NCBI RefSeq assembly: GCF_021018895.1
Contig: NC_079368.1
Span: 13,953,856 to 14,017,855 of the forward strand
DNA: 64,000 bases
Origin: Seriola aureovittata
Lineage: Eukaryota; Chordata; Actinopteri; Carangiformes; Carangidae
Direction: 5' to 3'
The notes under the pieces are model-generated. The model saw nothing but the letters and a program-made list of their open reading frames with translations. It did no database searches and was not told where the DNA came from. Below are positions 32,435-45,035 of this stretch, one piece after another. Numbering within the stretch: the stretch's first letter is position 1; the number at the start of each line of letters is the position of its first letter. The translations under genes were made by a program, and so were the position numbers.

Positions 32435-35400
32435 TAGCTATCTTAGAAAGAATGCTGGTTGTGCTTCTGTTAAACGCACACAGTCTGTGATCCTCAGATG
32501 GTGGTATGATCTCCTAATGGCCAAGCAAAAGCAGAAAGTGCATGGTTTTTAGTGAAATCAACAGATTCCCTTAATGTCACACCATCACTTAACAACCATA
32601 CGTAGCCACTAACACATAAACACGCACAAGCAAAACAGCACATTCCAGTTTTCTTCTTTGTACGTTTATTTGATTTTTGGGGCATGAAGGAGTTGGGTGT
32701 CACCATTTGGGGGCAGTAGTGTTCTGAGTTTTAGAAAGCAGGGTGCAGGTACGGACCCCCACTCACACCATGCCTCAGAATCTCTCTCCAGCCCGTTAAA
32801 TACTGACACCACAACCCACAGACACACACACATACACAGGCTGCCTTCCATGCCAACCACCACTGTACAGACGGTCTGAGCACTGAGGACACATTGTGTC
32901 TTTGACTGGCGCACCGAAAACGCCTCCTTCTCTCCCTCCTATCTGCCCTGCACTACCTAAATACCGCTTCCAATCTAATCAGAGTGGGTTTATTCTCTTT
33001 CAGAGGGTATCGGAATCATGAGCCGCTCTGAAAACGCACAAAAGCGCTCATTCACTGACACTGTCCCCAGCATGGTGACGTAGCAAAAAGGGAGTTGACC
33101 CTGTAACTGAAGGACTCGGGGTTCAAACCGCTGACTTATACAAAGGTTAAAACTTCTCTGATGACATGGCATCTGATGAAGTTTCACACCACCTCCCCTC
33201 TATAGCCCACGCCGCACTCTTTCCTCCCTGTGAACGCATCAAGCAAACAGGATTTTCATATGATGTTCTTCAAGGCTTCCCGTGATCTCCCTGTAGTGAG
33301 GCCGTCCTCTTTACGTGCTCTCTATAAGTATTCCGCAGCTGTACTTTCAAAAGAAAATCTCATCATACACATAAGAAATTTGTGGTAAATAGAGCCGAGG
33401 TGATGAATACTGAATTGACTTGAAAATAGTGTGAAGAACAGAATAAATAACTCCTCTTGTGAGGGCTGTTCAACACACCCAGATCCTGGTCTGTTTCATC
33501 CCCTGGGGCAAGAATCTAATACAGACACAATAAAACAGTCAGCAATGCCCACACCACGTCCTACCATAATATCAACCTCTCCTTTTCACTCCATCCCCCT
33601 CTCCCAGCTGACTTCATCATCGCACTGGTCTCGTCTCTTCTTTTTTCTCAAGCTTCATCTGTTCAGATCTGATTTTTTTTTTTCCCCTCAGCTTGAATCA
33701 TTTGCCTCCATCAGCATTACTCTGTTTTCAGCTGTCAGCCCTCTCCGCCCGATTCCCTGGCCAGTCCCCCCCCCCCGGTCGTCTCCCAGCCTCTCTTCTC
33801 CGCATCCTTAGGCACCTTCTCTACCATCAGACAGAGGTCAAAAGCTCCACCAGCTGAATCTCGCAGGTTTAGCGATTCTTTGTCTCCCAACCCGGCTGCC
33901 TCCAACCTCTCTGATCTCCAGAGATCAGAAAAGGATCTACTGGGATCATCTCTCAACCGAGGGAATGGCTTGTGAAGTGCTTATTGATCACCTTGTTGTG
34001 TGCACTCTCTCACACACTGAGCTCAAATCACACAAACAGCCCTCCAAGCTTAGAGATACAAAGCTTTACAGGAGCTCACTACAGCCTGCACTCCTTTCTC
34101 TCTATTTCTCTCTCTCTCTGTCTCTCTCTGTCTCTCTCTCTCCCGACTAGACACTGCGAACAATAATCAACAATTCGGACGTTCCTGCCTTCCAGTCTAA
34201 ACAGACACATGGGGCTGACAGCTGGAGTGACAGTGAAATGGATATAAATATCCTGAAATGTTCAAGTTATAACAAATAAAACATTGTGTTTGGCTAAACA
34301 GACTAAATAATACACATTCTTTCCAGGTGACGCACATGTAACAGAAAGTGCCAGGAGGGTCTTTAATGTGAAGTGGGTCTCTCTGTTCCCACCCGGCTAC
34401 GTGCAGGGGCGGTTTTGTCCCGCTGCCTGAGCCGTGTTAAACTAATTACTGGAGGTGTGACTGCTCAACAGACAGCCGCCACAACAGCCAACCCCCTGCA
34501 CACATAGCAACACTACACACTTGGCCAAAAAAAAGAAAAAAAGAAGAAGAAAAACAAAAAAAACAAAAAAGATTTGACTGCTTTTTGCACCAAATGAGAA
34601 ATGCATCTGTCTTCACTAAACATAACCAAATGAATTGTGATGAAATGTGGTAAATAAGGAGTTAGTAAATCATGAAGTCAGTGTCAGTGATCCTTACAAA
34701 CACCTTATTAACCTTTGGCTTTCAGCAACACACTCTTCTTTTGTTTATATCTCTGTTTTATTTTGTTTTATATCTAGCATTGGGCTCAGACTGAGATTTG
34801 TGAGTTTCTGCTTTTGGTGATGATCAGAAAACGAACAAGCACCAATACAAAGAAACTGCTGTTCAGAAAAGCACTTACTTTATGCATTTTCCCTTTAAAG
34901 AGTCTAGCTTGTGAGACTATAATCACTTTGATACCGTTTCTTATGATGCATTTAATTATTGACATCATCCAACTGGCCATAAACTGTACTCCACAATAGA
35001 TTTTGTAGGATTTACAACACACCACAGCCTCTATCTAAACTTTTTCTGATTACATCCACACTCAGATAGATGGAGTATAACTGCAATCTGTTATATAGCT
35101 ATGGATATAAGAGGTAGTCACCCTCTCTTCCCTTCTCTTCCCCTCCTCCATGAGCCATTAAGGGGCAGACAGGAGAATGACGGCCCAGGAGAGAGGAGGA
35201 GAAACTCGATCCGTGCTCAGACTGCTGCACTGCCGCTGGAGAGAGAGCCATTGTCAGGCAGCTCTGGGCCTAACACCAGGATCGGCAACACAGTGATTGC
35301 AATCGCTTAATAACCAATAAAGTATCTCCGATGACTGTTAAATGCAACAGACTGAAAATAAAATATAGTTTCTGAGGCTGTAGTTGCAGCAGCGCACAGC

Positions 35401-35621
35401 AATTAGTGCGAAACTGGACAAAAAAGTGCGTAAAATCACAGATGAGTTGCGACTATGACCGAGAGACGTTTCGTGGATGCAGTGTTTAAGTGTAGTTTGT
35501 TACCTATGTGGGCACCGCAGCAGAGAGCGATGATCAGCAGCAGCACTGGCCGGAAGCGGCGCACCAGAGACGGGGAGGCGAGGCGCTCAGCCCCGCGGCA
35601 ACAGCATCCGGCTCTCCCCAT
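28271..35621 (-). CDS. rgmb: repulsive guidance molecule B (DRAGON), 3 coding exons
   Basis: GPI-anchored BMP co-receptor and neogenin ligand of neurons and other cells. Exons: 28271-29032, 30958-31511, 35504-35621; 477 aa (human 437-478). Exon 1 encodes [14 protein letters not shown] and a hydrophobic leader ([17 protein letters not shown]). Exon 2 begins [20 protein letters not shown] and carries the N-terminal helical domain, the von Willebrand D-like region with the autocatalytic site GDPH (FGDPHLRTF) and [17 protein letters not shown]. Exon 3 continues with ITIIFK and reaches [20 protein letters not shown] and a C-terminal hydrophobic tail ([16 protein letters not shown]) suited to GPI attachment. 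N-glycosylation sequons NCS and NFT are present. There is no RGD, as expected for RGMB as opposed to RGMA. An unusual alternating His tract sits in exon 2 (31138-31206). The chosen ATG is the first in frame after an upstream TAA. Confidence 0.96.
29270..29404. mobile_element. teleost repeat ending in TGCAGCCCTA (copy 1)
   Basis: The stretch from 'tctgggaaattgtgacgg' through 'tttaaagaccaaatgag' and 'caataatcgcaattgcagcc' matches my memory of a widespread short fish element with ATTAATCG-rich ends and terminal TGCAGCCCTA. It lies in the rgmb intron between exons 2 and 3. Confidence 0.65.
29405..29638. mobile_element. teleost repeat ending in (G)CAGCCCTA (copy 2)
   Basis: A second copy follows head-to-tail: 'aattggcaactaatttgata', 'ttgcttttctctgttttgtg', 'tcattgcaaactgaatat', 'gattaattgattatgag', and an end reading 'ggttacagccctagg'. 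It includes the internal part that copy 1 lacks. No reading frame. Confidence 0.65.
30775..30818. repeat. (AC)n microsatellite in rgmb intron
   Basis: An AC tract of about 44 bases in the second rgmb intron. Smaller GT tracts in the same intron lie at about 29977-30012 and 30297-30337. Confidence 0.95.
31138..31206 (-). repeat. in-frame alternating-histidine tract in rgmb exon 2
   Basis: Twenty-three codons read His at every second position ([13 protein letters not shown] and on), 12 His in all, encoded by a CAC/CAT-rich imperfect microsatellite. It sits in the variable linker just before [14 protein letters not shown]. The reading frame stays open through it. Confidence 0.93.
33070..33135 (+). 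other. tRNA-like module (pol III box B-like)
   Basis: 'ggtgacgtagcaaaaaggg' followed by 'actcggggttcaaaccg' resembles worn A and B boxes of a tRNA-derived sequence in rgmb intron 1. I cannot fold it into a good cloverleaf by eye, so it is at best a fragment of a tRNA-derived element. Confidence 0.25.
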
Positions 35622-36001
35622 CCCCGTCCATGCAGGGCCAGGAGGGGAGAGTGGACAGACCTCCAAAGGGCGAGGAGGGGTGGTGTCCAGGCCTTCTTAC
35701 TTCTTCTTCTTCTTCTGCCTCTTCTTCCTCACTCTTCTCTCCTTCCTCTCCTCCTCGGGTGCGCAGGGGCATTAAAACACAGCTGCTCCGCGGAATGCAG
35801 GGCGGAGGGGGGTGGAAAGGCAAAGAGAGGAGGAGAACAAAGTACAACCAGAAGTCACTCCGACGACACTTTTACTTTTTCCCTGTACAAATCCACACCC
35901 CCACGTGATTTAAGAGCGCTCCCTCCGCGGTCGGACTTTTGCCTTGATTGTGATCACTGTGTGCTCTCCTCGCTCTCTCGTCCCAAACACGCACAATCAC
36001 A

Positions 36002-36005
<4 letters not shown>

Positions 36006-36051
<46 letters not shown>

Positions 36052-36060
36052 TCTCCCTCT
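36006..36060. repeat. (TC)n microsatellite
   Basis: A TC tract, pure to about 36045 and then interrupted, upstream of rgmb. Complementary in sequence to the GA tract 150 bases further on. Confidence 0.95.
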
Positions 36061-36209
36061 CCCTCACTCTCTCTCCCTGCCTCACCAGGCCGGGGTTTCT
36101 CCTCCACTCCTCCCCTTTCACTTTCTTCTCCTCCTCCTCTGCCCCACCAGCAAATCAATAGAGAATCAACCAAACCCTGCTGGCGGAAAACCCGCCTACA
36201 AAGACTCAC

Positions 36210-36240
<31 letters not shown>

Positions 36241-36304
36241 TAGAGAGGGAGAGAGAGAGAGAGCGACAGAGAGAGAGAGAGAGAGCGACAGAGAGAGAGA
36301 GAGA
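36210..36304. repeat. (GA)n microsatellite
   Basis: A GA tract of about 95 bases with a few interruptions (GGGAGAGATAGAGAGGG, GCGACAG units), forming an inverted partner of the TC tract at 36006-36060. Confidence 0.95.
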
Positions 36305-39170
36305 TGGGCCAGTCTGCAGAATAATGAAGAGGCCGGAGATAAAAGTTGTAAAACGTTGGTAAGATGCCATTAAATCACTGTGTACAAAGAAGAGAATAAT
36401 GGGTTTCCGATGCAGTGCTGCCAAGGCATTTTATATGGCAGAGTCAAAGCTGATCAAGACAAACCAGAGCTTGTAGGAAATCACTATATTTTTCTTTCTT
36501 TTCTCTTTTTTTCTTTTCTCCCGTTTGCTTTCCTGCAGCAGCAGCAGCGACAGTGACGATAGTTGTTGCAAAGTTCGGGTTTTCGATTTACATGTAATTA
36601 TAAAACTTTATTTTATGATTAAAAATATATTCAGCTTTAAATGTATTTTCTGCAGAAAGAAGAAATACAGTCTCATTATTTAAATGAAAACGCTTTTTTG
36701 AATTATATTTTTCAGCTACCGTTAATGCACATTATGAGCTTTGTATTATCACCAAAATAATACCATAATCTGAAGAGTGACTTGCAATATCATCAATTTT
36801 AATGTACAATGATTCCTCTCTGCTGATGATATTAATCTGCCGCATCAAACCTTTGATGTAGTTGATCCACTGAAGAGAAGAGACTCTGACATTTTGTCAG
36901 AGAAAATTTAATAAATTGGGGGGCGTTCACTATCAAGTGGCTAACTCCATGTTTGAAATCTCGCTTTATGTTTTCCGATGAAACCCTCTGAGGATGGCGC
37001 ATCACATTTTTAACTTTATGCCAGATAATTATGTTGCAGTTGGAGGGAGCTGTGCATCGACCTTCCTTTCTTTCTTTCAGATAAGTTTGCATCTCTGCTG
37101 AGGACGGTAACAGAGCAGAGCAGGGTGTGAAGGCAGCACCTCTGTGACACAAAAGGGTCCAGACATAACAACACACAGACACACCAAACAGCTCGAAATA
37201 TGCACAGTCAAACAAAACAGCAGAAGGTACAATAATGACAGACAGTGAATACTGAACACACAGCTGTATATGCAAAACAGCCTCTACCTTGCTGTCACTC
37301 CTGTTCACCCCACCTACAGCCAGCTATAATTCATAAATGAATAACGTAACACCCAGTTTCTGGAGGCTGTTGAAATCCATTTTAAAACTTTCTCTTGCAA
37401 AGAAGTTGAACCGGATCCAAACCTCCCTTTTTCAAGTAAAGGTTATGGAGTTGGACAGGTTTCAAAGCAAGCACCGAGGCATTTTAGATAATTTTTTACT
37501 GAGTTTGCTTATCTGCACTGTGTTTGTTCTTTTAATACTTTGTATTCTGCCGGGAGAGTGTGTGTGAACCACATTCTGCCAGATTGTGTCACCCTGTCTT
37601 AACTTGTTTGCTAGTGTATGTGCATATGTGCGTATATGAGTGTGTGCATGAGTGTCTCCATTGCAGCAAACAGAGCTTCTCTGTGGCTGATGTTTTATGT
37701 GCTGCATGTGTGTCATAGCCGGGTAGTTTCACTACTAATATGACTCAACTACAGTATATTATTATATATACTCACTCACACCACTGCCGGCCATAAGTTT
37801 GGCCATGGCCACTCGTTCCTTCTTGATTGTGTCAGTAAAATAAACACACAGTCACTATACAGCTCATGAGGGTTTGACAGTAAATGTGGCCAGCTGAGAT
37901 GATGTGTGCACCTCAAACAGGCTCTGATATTAGATTATATTGACTTCCTGTTTGTGGCAGAAGCCTCTGATCTCACCAGTGAGGACGTCCACATGTGTGT
38001 GTCTGTGAATGAGGAAACCTCAGCAGGTGTTGTTGTATTGTAGTAAACACATATGTGTGTGTATTTGTGCCTTTAGCCCTGGAACATGTTAACACACAGA
38101 CAGGAAATAAATGAAAAAAAGGAATGGTGAAACATGCTTCTGTATGTTCGATTAGCAGTGGTTAAAAGTAACTAATTTACTTAAGTACTGTACATAGTTT
38201 TAGGGTAATTACATTTTACTTGAGTATTTCCCTTTGATGCCATTTTATTATTTTACTGTGCTATATTTTAGAGGCAATTATTGCACCTTATACTTCACTC
38301 TATTCATTTGACAGTGTAAGTTAAGAGTTACCTTTCTTACAAAACAAATAATGATACTATAACACCATTCAAAAGAACCATTCTTTAAAATAAGGACGTT
38401 TGCTGTACATACTCCAGGACTTATGCTGATGATGTATTTTATGACTATAAAGGGGAACTTTGCTGCATATTCAATTCATTTCCTTTTATATAGTTGAGTA
38501 TCAAATAATAAGGAACAAAAATGCTCTAAAACTCTTTAAAAAGATTTTTGCCCTCACAGTCACCAGACCATAACCGGTTAAAAACATATGGGAGATTTTG
38601 GGCCAGCATGTTTGAAAGCAGTCTCCATCACCATCATCAAAACACAGAATGAGGGAATATCTTTCAGAAGAATGGTGTTCATCCTCGCAGCGGAGTTCAG
38701 TTGAAGCAGTTTTTTAAGCAGTTGATTCAGTCCTACTGGTCCAACACCCCGCTGGGACACTTATTGCTGTTTAACTTTCATTTTGCCACCCAGCTCTACA
38801 TCCTGGATGCCAACTATTGGGACCGGAATTAAAACAAGCAGCGTTTGACAGCCTCTCTGCCCAAGCTGTCAACCTGCCGTGCACCTCTCTGCTGGATGAG
38901 GCTCACTCGTTGAACATTTCATTTGTGCTAACACTCTGAACACAGGGTGGTTAATTCAATTACATGTATGCATATGGTGCTATTTATCATGGCTAATTTC
39001 ATATTTCATTCCAATCATACATCCATCTGCATAGACGCACACACACACAGAAACCTTGGTAACATATGACCCTATTCATGCAGATTAATTTTATATTTCA
39101 TACTAATTCATTTAATCAATTACAGCACAGCTGAGCCCCGGGAGCAGAGGGCCCTGAAACTAACTAATCT
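36305..39170. other. intergenic region, no gene seen
   Basis: AT-rich sequence upstream of rgmb. It contains one copy of the 'aagtact' teleost repeat (38153-38340). The stretch 38940-39120 is free of simple repeats and rich in TTAATT words, so it could be a conserved noncoding element. No open frame here resembles a protein. Confidence 0.5.
38153..38340. mobile_element. interspersed teleost repeat, 'taacttaagtactgtac' family (copy 1)
   Basis: 'gcagtggttaaaagtaac', 'acttaagtactgtacatag', 'cattttacttgagtatttcc' and 'ttcatttgacagtgtaag' are words of a short repeat I recall as very common in percomorph genomes. No coding capacity. The class is not known to me. Confidence 0.6.
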
Positions 39171-39174
39171 CTCT

Positions 39175-39205
39175 CCACACACGCACACACACACACACAC
39201 GCACG

Positions 39206-39287
<82 letters not shown>
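39175..39287. repeat. long (AC)n microsatellite
   Basis: About 110 bases of AC repeat with a short GCAC-type interruption near 39200-39212. Confidence 0.97.
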
Positions 39288-39288
<1 letters not shown>

Positions 39289-40286
39289 CTCCATAGAGCT
39301 GCTATGCCTAGTTACACATGCATTCATACACAGCGCCTCGGGCACAAAGACAGTCTGTTTCTGAACGTCCAGCTTGTCTTCACCTCCACACCTCTGCCTC
39401 CCTTCTCCACTTCTCTCCACACCTCCCCCTCACCCCACCCCAGCTCCAAACAGGCCGTCATTCAACAAATGGCTCTCGCAACTCCATAGTACACGTGTGT
39501 GTGCATGTATGAATGTGTGTGAATGTTGAGAGTTTGCATTGTTGCAAACATGTCACAGGCTGTGTTTAGGGAAGAGGAGATGTTTCAATGAATCTCTTAC
39601 TATCTGTCTCACTTTCAGCAAATATTATGGAGTAGTTATTGTTTATATTATTGCATTATTATTACTGAAGTACTTACGTGTAAGTAGCATTTTACTTTTG
39701 GAGCTGGTCAAGGGTTTTCAAAGCCAATTCTGCAAGACCTGTTAGCATAGTAAGAGGATCTGAACTTGTCCCAAGGACTGTATCCCTACACAAGTAAGTC
39801 CCATTGCAGAACTAGAATTATCAAAAATCAAACTTAAATTGAGAAAAATATTGAAAAAATATGCAAATAATATCCAAATCATTTGCATTGATTTGAAAAT
39901 AGGCCGGAATATTCTTACTGCACCAATGGGTTTTTGATCAAAGTTTTTGATAAAATAAGAGGTTAGGAGCCAATCCCAAACTCACATGACTTGATAAGAA
40001 GGGACTTGGAACAGATGTGTCATCATTTAAAAGGGGTCTTGTGTTTTGTATTGAAAATCTTAATTAGTAAAGCAAGTAACTAATGCTCTTAAATAAGTAA
40101 AAAGTAAAATACCTTGTTTTGAAATGTAGTGAGCAGAGGTATGAAATAGCATGAAATGTACACATTTGTATAAGTTGTACTTAAATATAGTACTATGCTT
40201 CGTACATTCCACCACTCCACAATACACTGCATTCAGTGTCAGTGCCAGTCTCCACAGCGCACACACAAAAATCCCACACAGGCTGC

Positions 40287-40326
<40 letters not shown>

Positions 40327-42300
40327 ATATTCCTGATTTGAGATGATAACATAAAAGATAAAAAACCAGGTATCACAGCCTCTCAGAAATGCAAGTGGAA
40401 ACCTAATCCTATAATAGCCTGTTTTCTAGCTGTTTCTCTGCCCGGCCAAACTCATGTTGTGTTTTACCTGAGTTGGTCTTATCAGACCGTTCTTTGTCTG
40501 CATGTTCACTCCACTGTTACAAAGAGAAGCAGAGAGAAACCGAGGCTGGTCTCAGGTGCCTCCATGCAAAATGTGTCAGAGTGGGAAAAGCGAGAGCACT
40601 TATCTTGGGGTTAGTTTATCTTTTAAAACGCGGAGGAGAAATGTAGCGTCATCAGAGCACTCAGATCAGTGGGAGAGGATTCCTTTAACGCAGGCCAGAG
40701 AGGGAGATTATCACATTGATCCTTCTCTTCTTACGCTCTCAGCCCCAGTCTCTTTTTCCCTGACCAGCCCGTTGATGTGCATTGATTGACTGGTGCTGAC
40801 GTAAAAACCTAAATATTATCATGACTCTACAGTTTAAAATAGAAATAGAGGAAAGTAAATAAGTATAGCAAATAATCATGACGGAGCTTGTTCTCCAAAC
40901 ACATTTCTGTCACTTTACCTTTCTTTCTTCTCTCTTATTGTGCTCCTCATCATCCCCTTATTACCACTATTGTTTTTTTATGTATCTATTAGTGGAAAGT
41001 ATCTCTGTACATTACATAATTGCTGTAGTTAGGCAACATTTTGAAGTACTTGTACTTTACTCAAGTATTTCCATTTTATACTTCCATTCTGCCACGTCAG
41101 AGGCAAATACTTGCTCTTATTAAGTATTCTTACTCCACTACATTTACTCGACAGCCATAATGATCAGTTACTTCACTTATGAAGACTTAACTCACAAAAC
41201 CTTTGATCAGCTTATAAAACATAACCCAGTGTTATCAATTAAACCATGTAACAATACATAGGGTACATAAAATTGTTTCACATCAACCAGCTACATATAT
41301 ATATACAGATGCTGCTTACATGTTAATGTATTTAAAATAATTATCCAATAAGTTTTGATACTTCAAGTATATTTAGCTGATAATGCCCCTGTGCTTTTAT
41401 TGAAGTAAGACTTTAACTTATAAAGAAGTATTTTTATTTTGTTTCTATTTAGTGTGTTCATTAAAGCTCAAAGCAAGATAACTTGGACTTTTGTGTTTCA
41501 AACATCAAATCAAAACCTGACACACAATATATATAGAATAACCACGGAAAGTTTCACACCTGTCATCTCAGGTGTCACTGGTCCACAGAGACGCTTTACT
41601 GTTTTAACTTGACAAGGTGTCACTCCATGAAAAAAACAAAAAAAAACTGACATGCTGGTAAATATAAAGTGAACTATTTGTCACAAATGGTGAAGCAAAC
41701 AAAGCCTGAATGAATCTGAAATAAACATCTACCCGTCTCATCATCCTCTTTGTTTTTAGCCTCTACATTTCCCTCGTCTACCATTTCATCCTTTGTGTAA
41801 AAACATCTGAAGCGCACACAGCTGCATCAGACAGCACAGTCAGTGACAACGAAGCCTCTGTTTTCTCCGGGCAAACACACAGAGACGCACACACTCTTGC
41901 ACACACATCCACGCGGAGCCGTACGAAGGGAACAGCTGAAGGATGTAATAGGGCAGATGAGGATCATGGGGTTGCAGTTTGGTTTGAGTCAGGGTGAATG
42001 TTTGGCAGCTGTGAGACAAAGACGTACTATTGAAACCGATCCACTCTCGCCTCCAGCTTGCTCTGCAGTGAAACTTGTTTTGTCAGTCAGTTTGCCAGCG
42101 AACATCGAGTTAAATAACCAGAAGCCTTGTTCATTTTGCATGTATCCCTGCCTCTAAGAAGTGGGAGATTTTCAAGCCTGTTATTTCTGATCATGAAGGC
42201 AGCACTGGTGGTAATTGTTCACTGGGTTTTGTCGCTGCGTTCTGTGTGCATCTTCTTTCATCACGTTACACACAACCATCAATCTTTGTCTTTTTCCCTG
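39288..42300. other. intergenic region, no gene seen
   Basis: Noncoding. It holds a second 'aagtact' repeat (41020-41440), remnants with the same words near 39655-39720, and a GT tract at 40290-40323. The longest nonrepetitive frame (40502-40789) has no recognisable domain. Confidence 0.5.
41020..41440. mobile_element. interspersed teleost repeat, 'aagtacttgtactttactc' family (copy 2)
   Basis: 'ttgaagtacttgtactttac', 'tcaagtatttccattttata', 'ttcttactccactacattt' and 'ctcgacagccataatgatc' match the same family as the 38153-38340 copy. The right boundary is uncertain. Confidence 0.6.
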
Positions 42301-42303
42301 TGT

Positions 42304-42306
<3 letters not shown>

Positions 42307-42387
<81 letters not shown>
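42307..42387. repeat. (AC)n microsatellite
   Basis: About 80 bases of AC repeat, broken once by a CAA. Confidence 0.97.
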
Positions 42388-42389
<2 letters not shown>

Positions 42390-42549
42390 GCAGGTTGCTT
42401 TGTTGATGTACTGGTTTCTACACATGTACACACACACTGAAGCTTCACGGATATTTTGAGTCTTGTGGTACAGATGGTCAGCTTCCGTCTCCTGCTGGGC
42501 CATCCACATCCTCCAGTGGTAAACACAGACCCCCACACGCACGCACGTA

Positions 42550-42584
<35 letters not shown>

Positions 42585-42928
42585 GCGCGAGAAGGTATGG
42601 GTATCTATAAATCACTCATACATCAGAGCCATATGCTCATACCTGTCTGTGAGGAAGAAGCCCAAACACAGGTGAGCCCCTCACATTCCAGCAGCCCGCA
42701 ACCTGACAGATATACAGATGGAGAGAGAGAGAAGGCGAGCAAGAGACATAGAGAGAAAGGGTAAAAGCTCACCACCCCTCTCTCTTTCCAACATCCAGCT
42801 GTGAGTGCCTCCCTCTCTTCTCCTCCCCCTCTCCTCCCCTCTCTTCCCCCTGGGATAGAGTGCTCACAGAGTGGCAGATGGGTGGAATGCATAATACATA
42901 GACTATTTGGGGGGCTGGGAGGGTGCAG

Positions 42929-42938
42929 TGTGTGTGTT

Positions 42939-42989
<51 letters not shown>

Positions 42990-43018
42990 GTGTAGGTGTG
43001 TGTGTGTGTGTGTGTGTA
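42929..43018. repeat. (GT)n microsatellite, imperfect
   Basis: About 90 bases of GT repeat with GTTT and GTAG interruptions. Confidence 0.95.
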
Positions 43019-43228
43019 GTCAGTCCACAGGGAGTTGGCTGTAGAGTCATTATAGATCTAATGGTTGTGTTTTAGACGCTGCGCCGTGCCAATCTCATTT
43101 GAAGTGCAAAAGCCAAATGAGTGTGAAGCGTTTCATTACTCATGCTCTGTGTGTGCACGCTCCCTATCGGTTCATGCGAGGCAACAGATCAGTAATGCAG
43201 TCACAACTTTCTAACTGACATGTGAGTA

Positions 43229-43277
<49 letters not shown>

Positions 43278-44997
43278 ATGTGTGCGTGTGGGTGTGTGCG
43301 TGTGGGTGTGTATTTTGAAGGACATTTAAGGTGGATGTTAGACAGACTGGATTTGAATCTTTTGTTCTCCACATTCGTGGTTCTTCTGCCTCCATGCTCA
43401 TGTGACTTTATTTCCCTAATTACTGTGATTACAGCAAGATGAGGTCTATGTATCATAATGTTGTGCAATTAGCACTCAGTTGTGAACTAACAAGGCCTCC
43501 TCAGGCATAGGTAATGGATTTTGGATAGACAAGCTGAGCTGAGGCATGACTAATACAGCAAGGGTAAGTATAATTAAAGCCTCCTGTCTGGAAGGAGGTT
43601 CATCTCACACACAGAAGAAGTTTGAGTAACAATGCATCAATCAGCATTGTTGTGAGAGAAGTTCATCTAATCCCTATTATGAATAACATCAAGGTCTCTC
43701 TCGGACCATTTACCTCCCTGGAATTTAATGGGGACGTGCAAGATGTGTACCCAGAGCAGATAAAGGGAGACTGTTCGCTCCCATCACAGTTAGAGCGTAG
43801 CGTCAGTTTAGGCGACAAACAGCGAGGAGGGGGGGGGAGAAAACAAGACAGTAGAAAACAGAGTGAGAGAACAATGAGGACAAGACAGAACAAGAGAGAG
43901 CTGGCAGGTAGCAGTTCTCTGGAGATTCATTAGGCTTGTCAGAAATGTTGGCTGTGAATATGCTTGCACAGCAAACTCCTCTGTGGGCACACACAAACGC
44001 ACACAAATGTACACACACCAGCACAGGTTGCCGCAGGTGTATAGAGCTCTCATCTGCTGACAGGTAGGGATGAAAGCGCGATAGGGATGGTGGGATTTGG
44101 AGTCACACTGTGAAAACAGCAGGCTGCATGTCTCCAAATGGCTTCAGCGGGAATTAACATATCCTGACTGGCATTAAGTCCTGTGCTTTGTGGCATGCAG
44201 CATCTCAAGCGATCAGTGAAATATTTAATTTGTGTAAAAGTGACTGCGAGAAGTCTCTTTGACTCAACTTTAAAATTTCAGTGAGTTTTGTTTTTGGGAA
44301 TGTTAACACAGAAGCTGATCTTTCAAAAGCTTTCTAACACTTAAGAGCCCATCTGTCCTGTGACAGTTTGGAGGAACTGTGGTGACACATCACGTTTTTG
44401 TGCTCTGACAGGCTTTCTCAGCATGCTTTACAATGGTTGTACTGGAAAGCCCCAGTTGGAATGGACGCAGTATCTGTATTCCTGCCTACAAAGGAAATCA
44501 GTGCTGACTTTGTCAATTTGTCTGGTTAAATAGGGCTTAAAATGCTGCTGAGTGAGTGCGTAATGAACTGAAACAGCAGGTAGCACATTATATCACAAGT
44601 AAGCTGCTTGAACAGGAACCAATTTGTTCACAGGAGACTCTCTTTCTCCTCCTCTCTCTTTCTCTTTCTGAATAAATCAATGAATGTATTATGGTTGTTT
44701 GTTTAAGGTGAAATGCTTCAGATGAAAAATGACTAACAGATGATGAAATGGCTCGAAATGAATGATGCAAGCTGTGCAAGTGGATGAGTCCTTTGTGTGT
44801 ATGCATGCAAGATTGCATGCATATGCATGTTCGTCTTGGCACAGGAGCGCTGAGTGTCTGGGCTTTGGGCAGCGTGTAAATCCCAGTGTTTAGGTGGAAG
44901 ACAGAATCACCGTCTGATTCCCCAGCTGTTCTCGGAGCTGTTTCTCTGCCTCAAGCCTGATCGCTCACAGCGAAGTGTTTACTGTACACATACAAAG

Positions 44998-45035
<38 letters not shown>

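Larger units (their letters stand above)
35622..36304. other. rgmb 5' flank with CT and GA tracts
   Basis: The sequence upstream of the rgmb start is pyrimidine-rich on plus (35690-35760), then GC-moderate around 35900-35940 (CACGTG E-box near 35902). A CT tract (36006-36060) is followed 150 bases on by a GA tract (36210-36304). This is the presumed 5' UTR and promoter, with no TATA box recognised. Confidence 0.4.

Noticed and set aside
33070..33135. Functional tRNA gene in rgmb intron 1
   Set aside because: Only the B box is convincing; I cannot form an acceptor stem or anticodon arm, so it is listed only as a tRNA-like fragment.
35508..36161. 217-codon plus-strand frame overlapping rgmb exon 1
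   Set aside because: It arises from low-complexity Ser/Leu-rich translation of CT-rich 5' sequence antisense to rgmb. A divergent noncoding RNA is possible, but nothing supports a protein.
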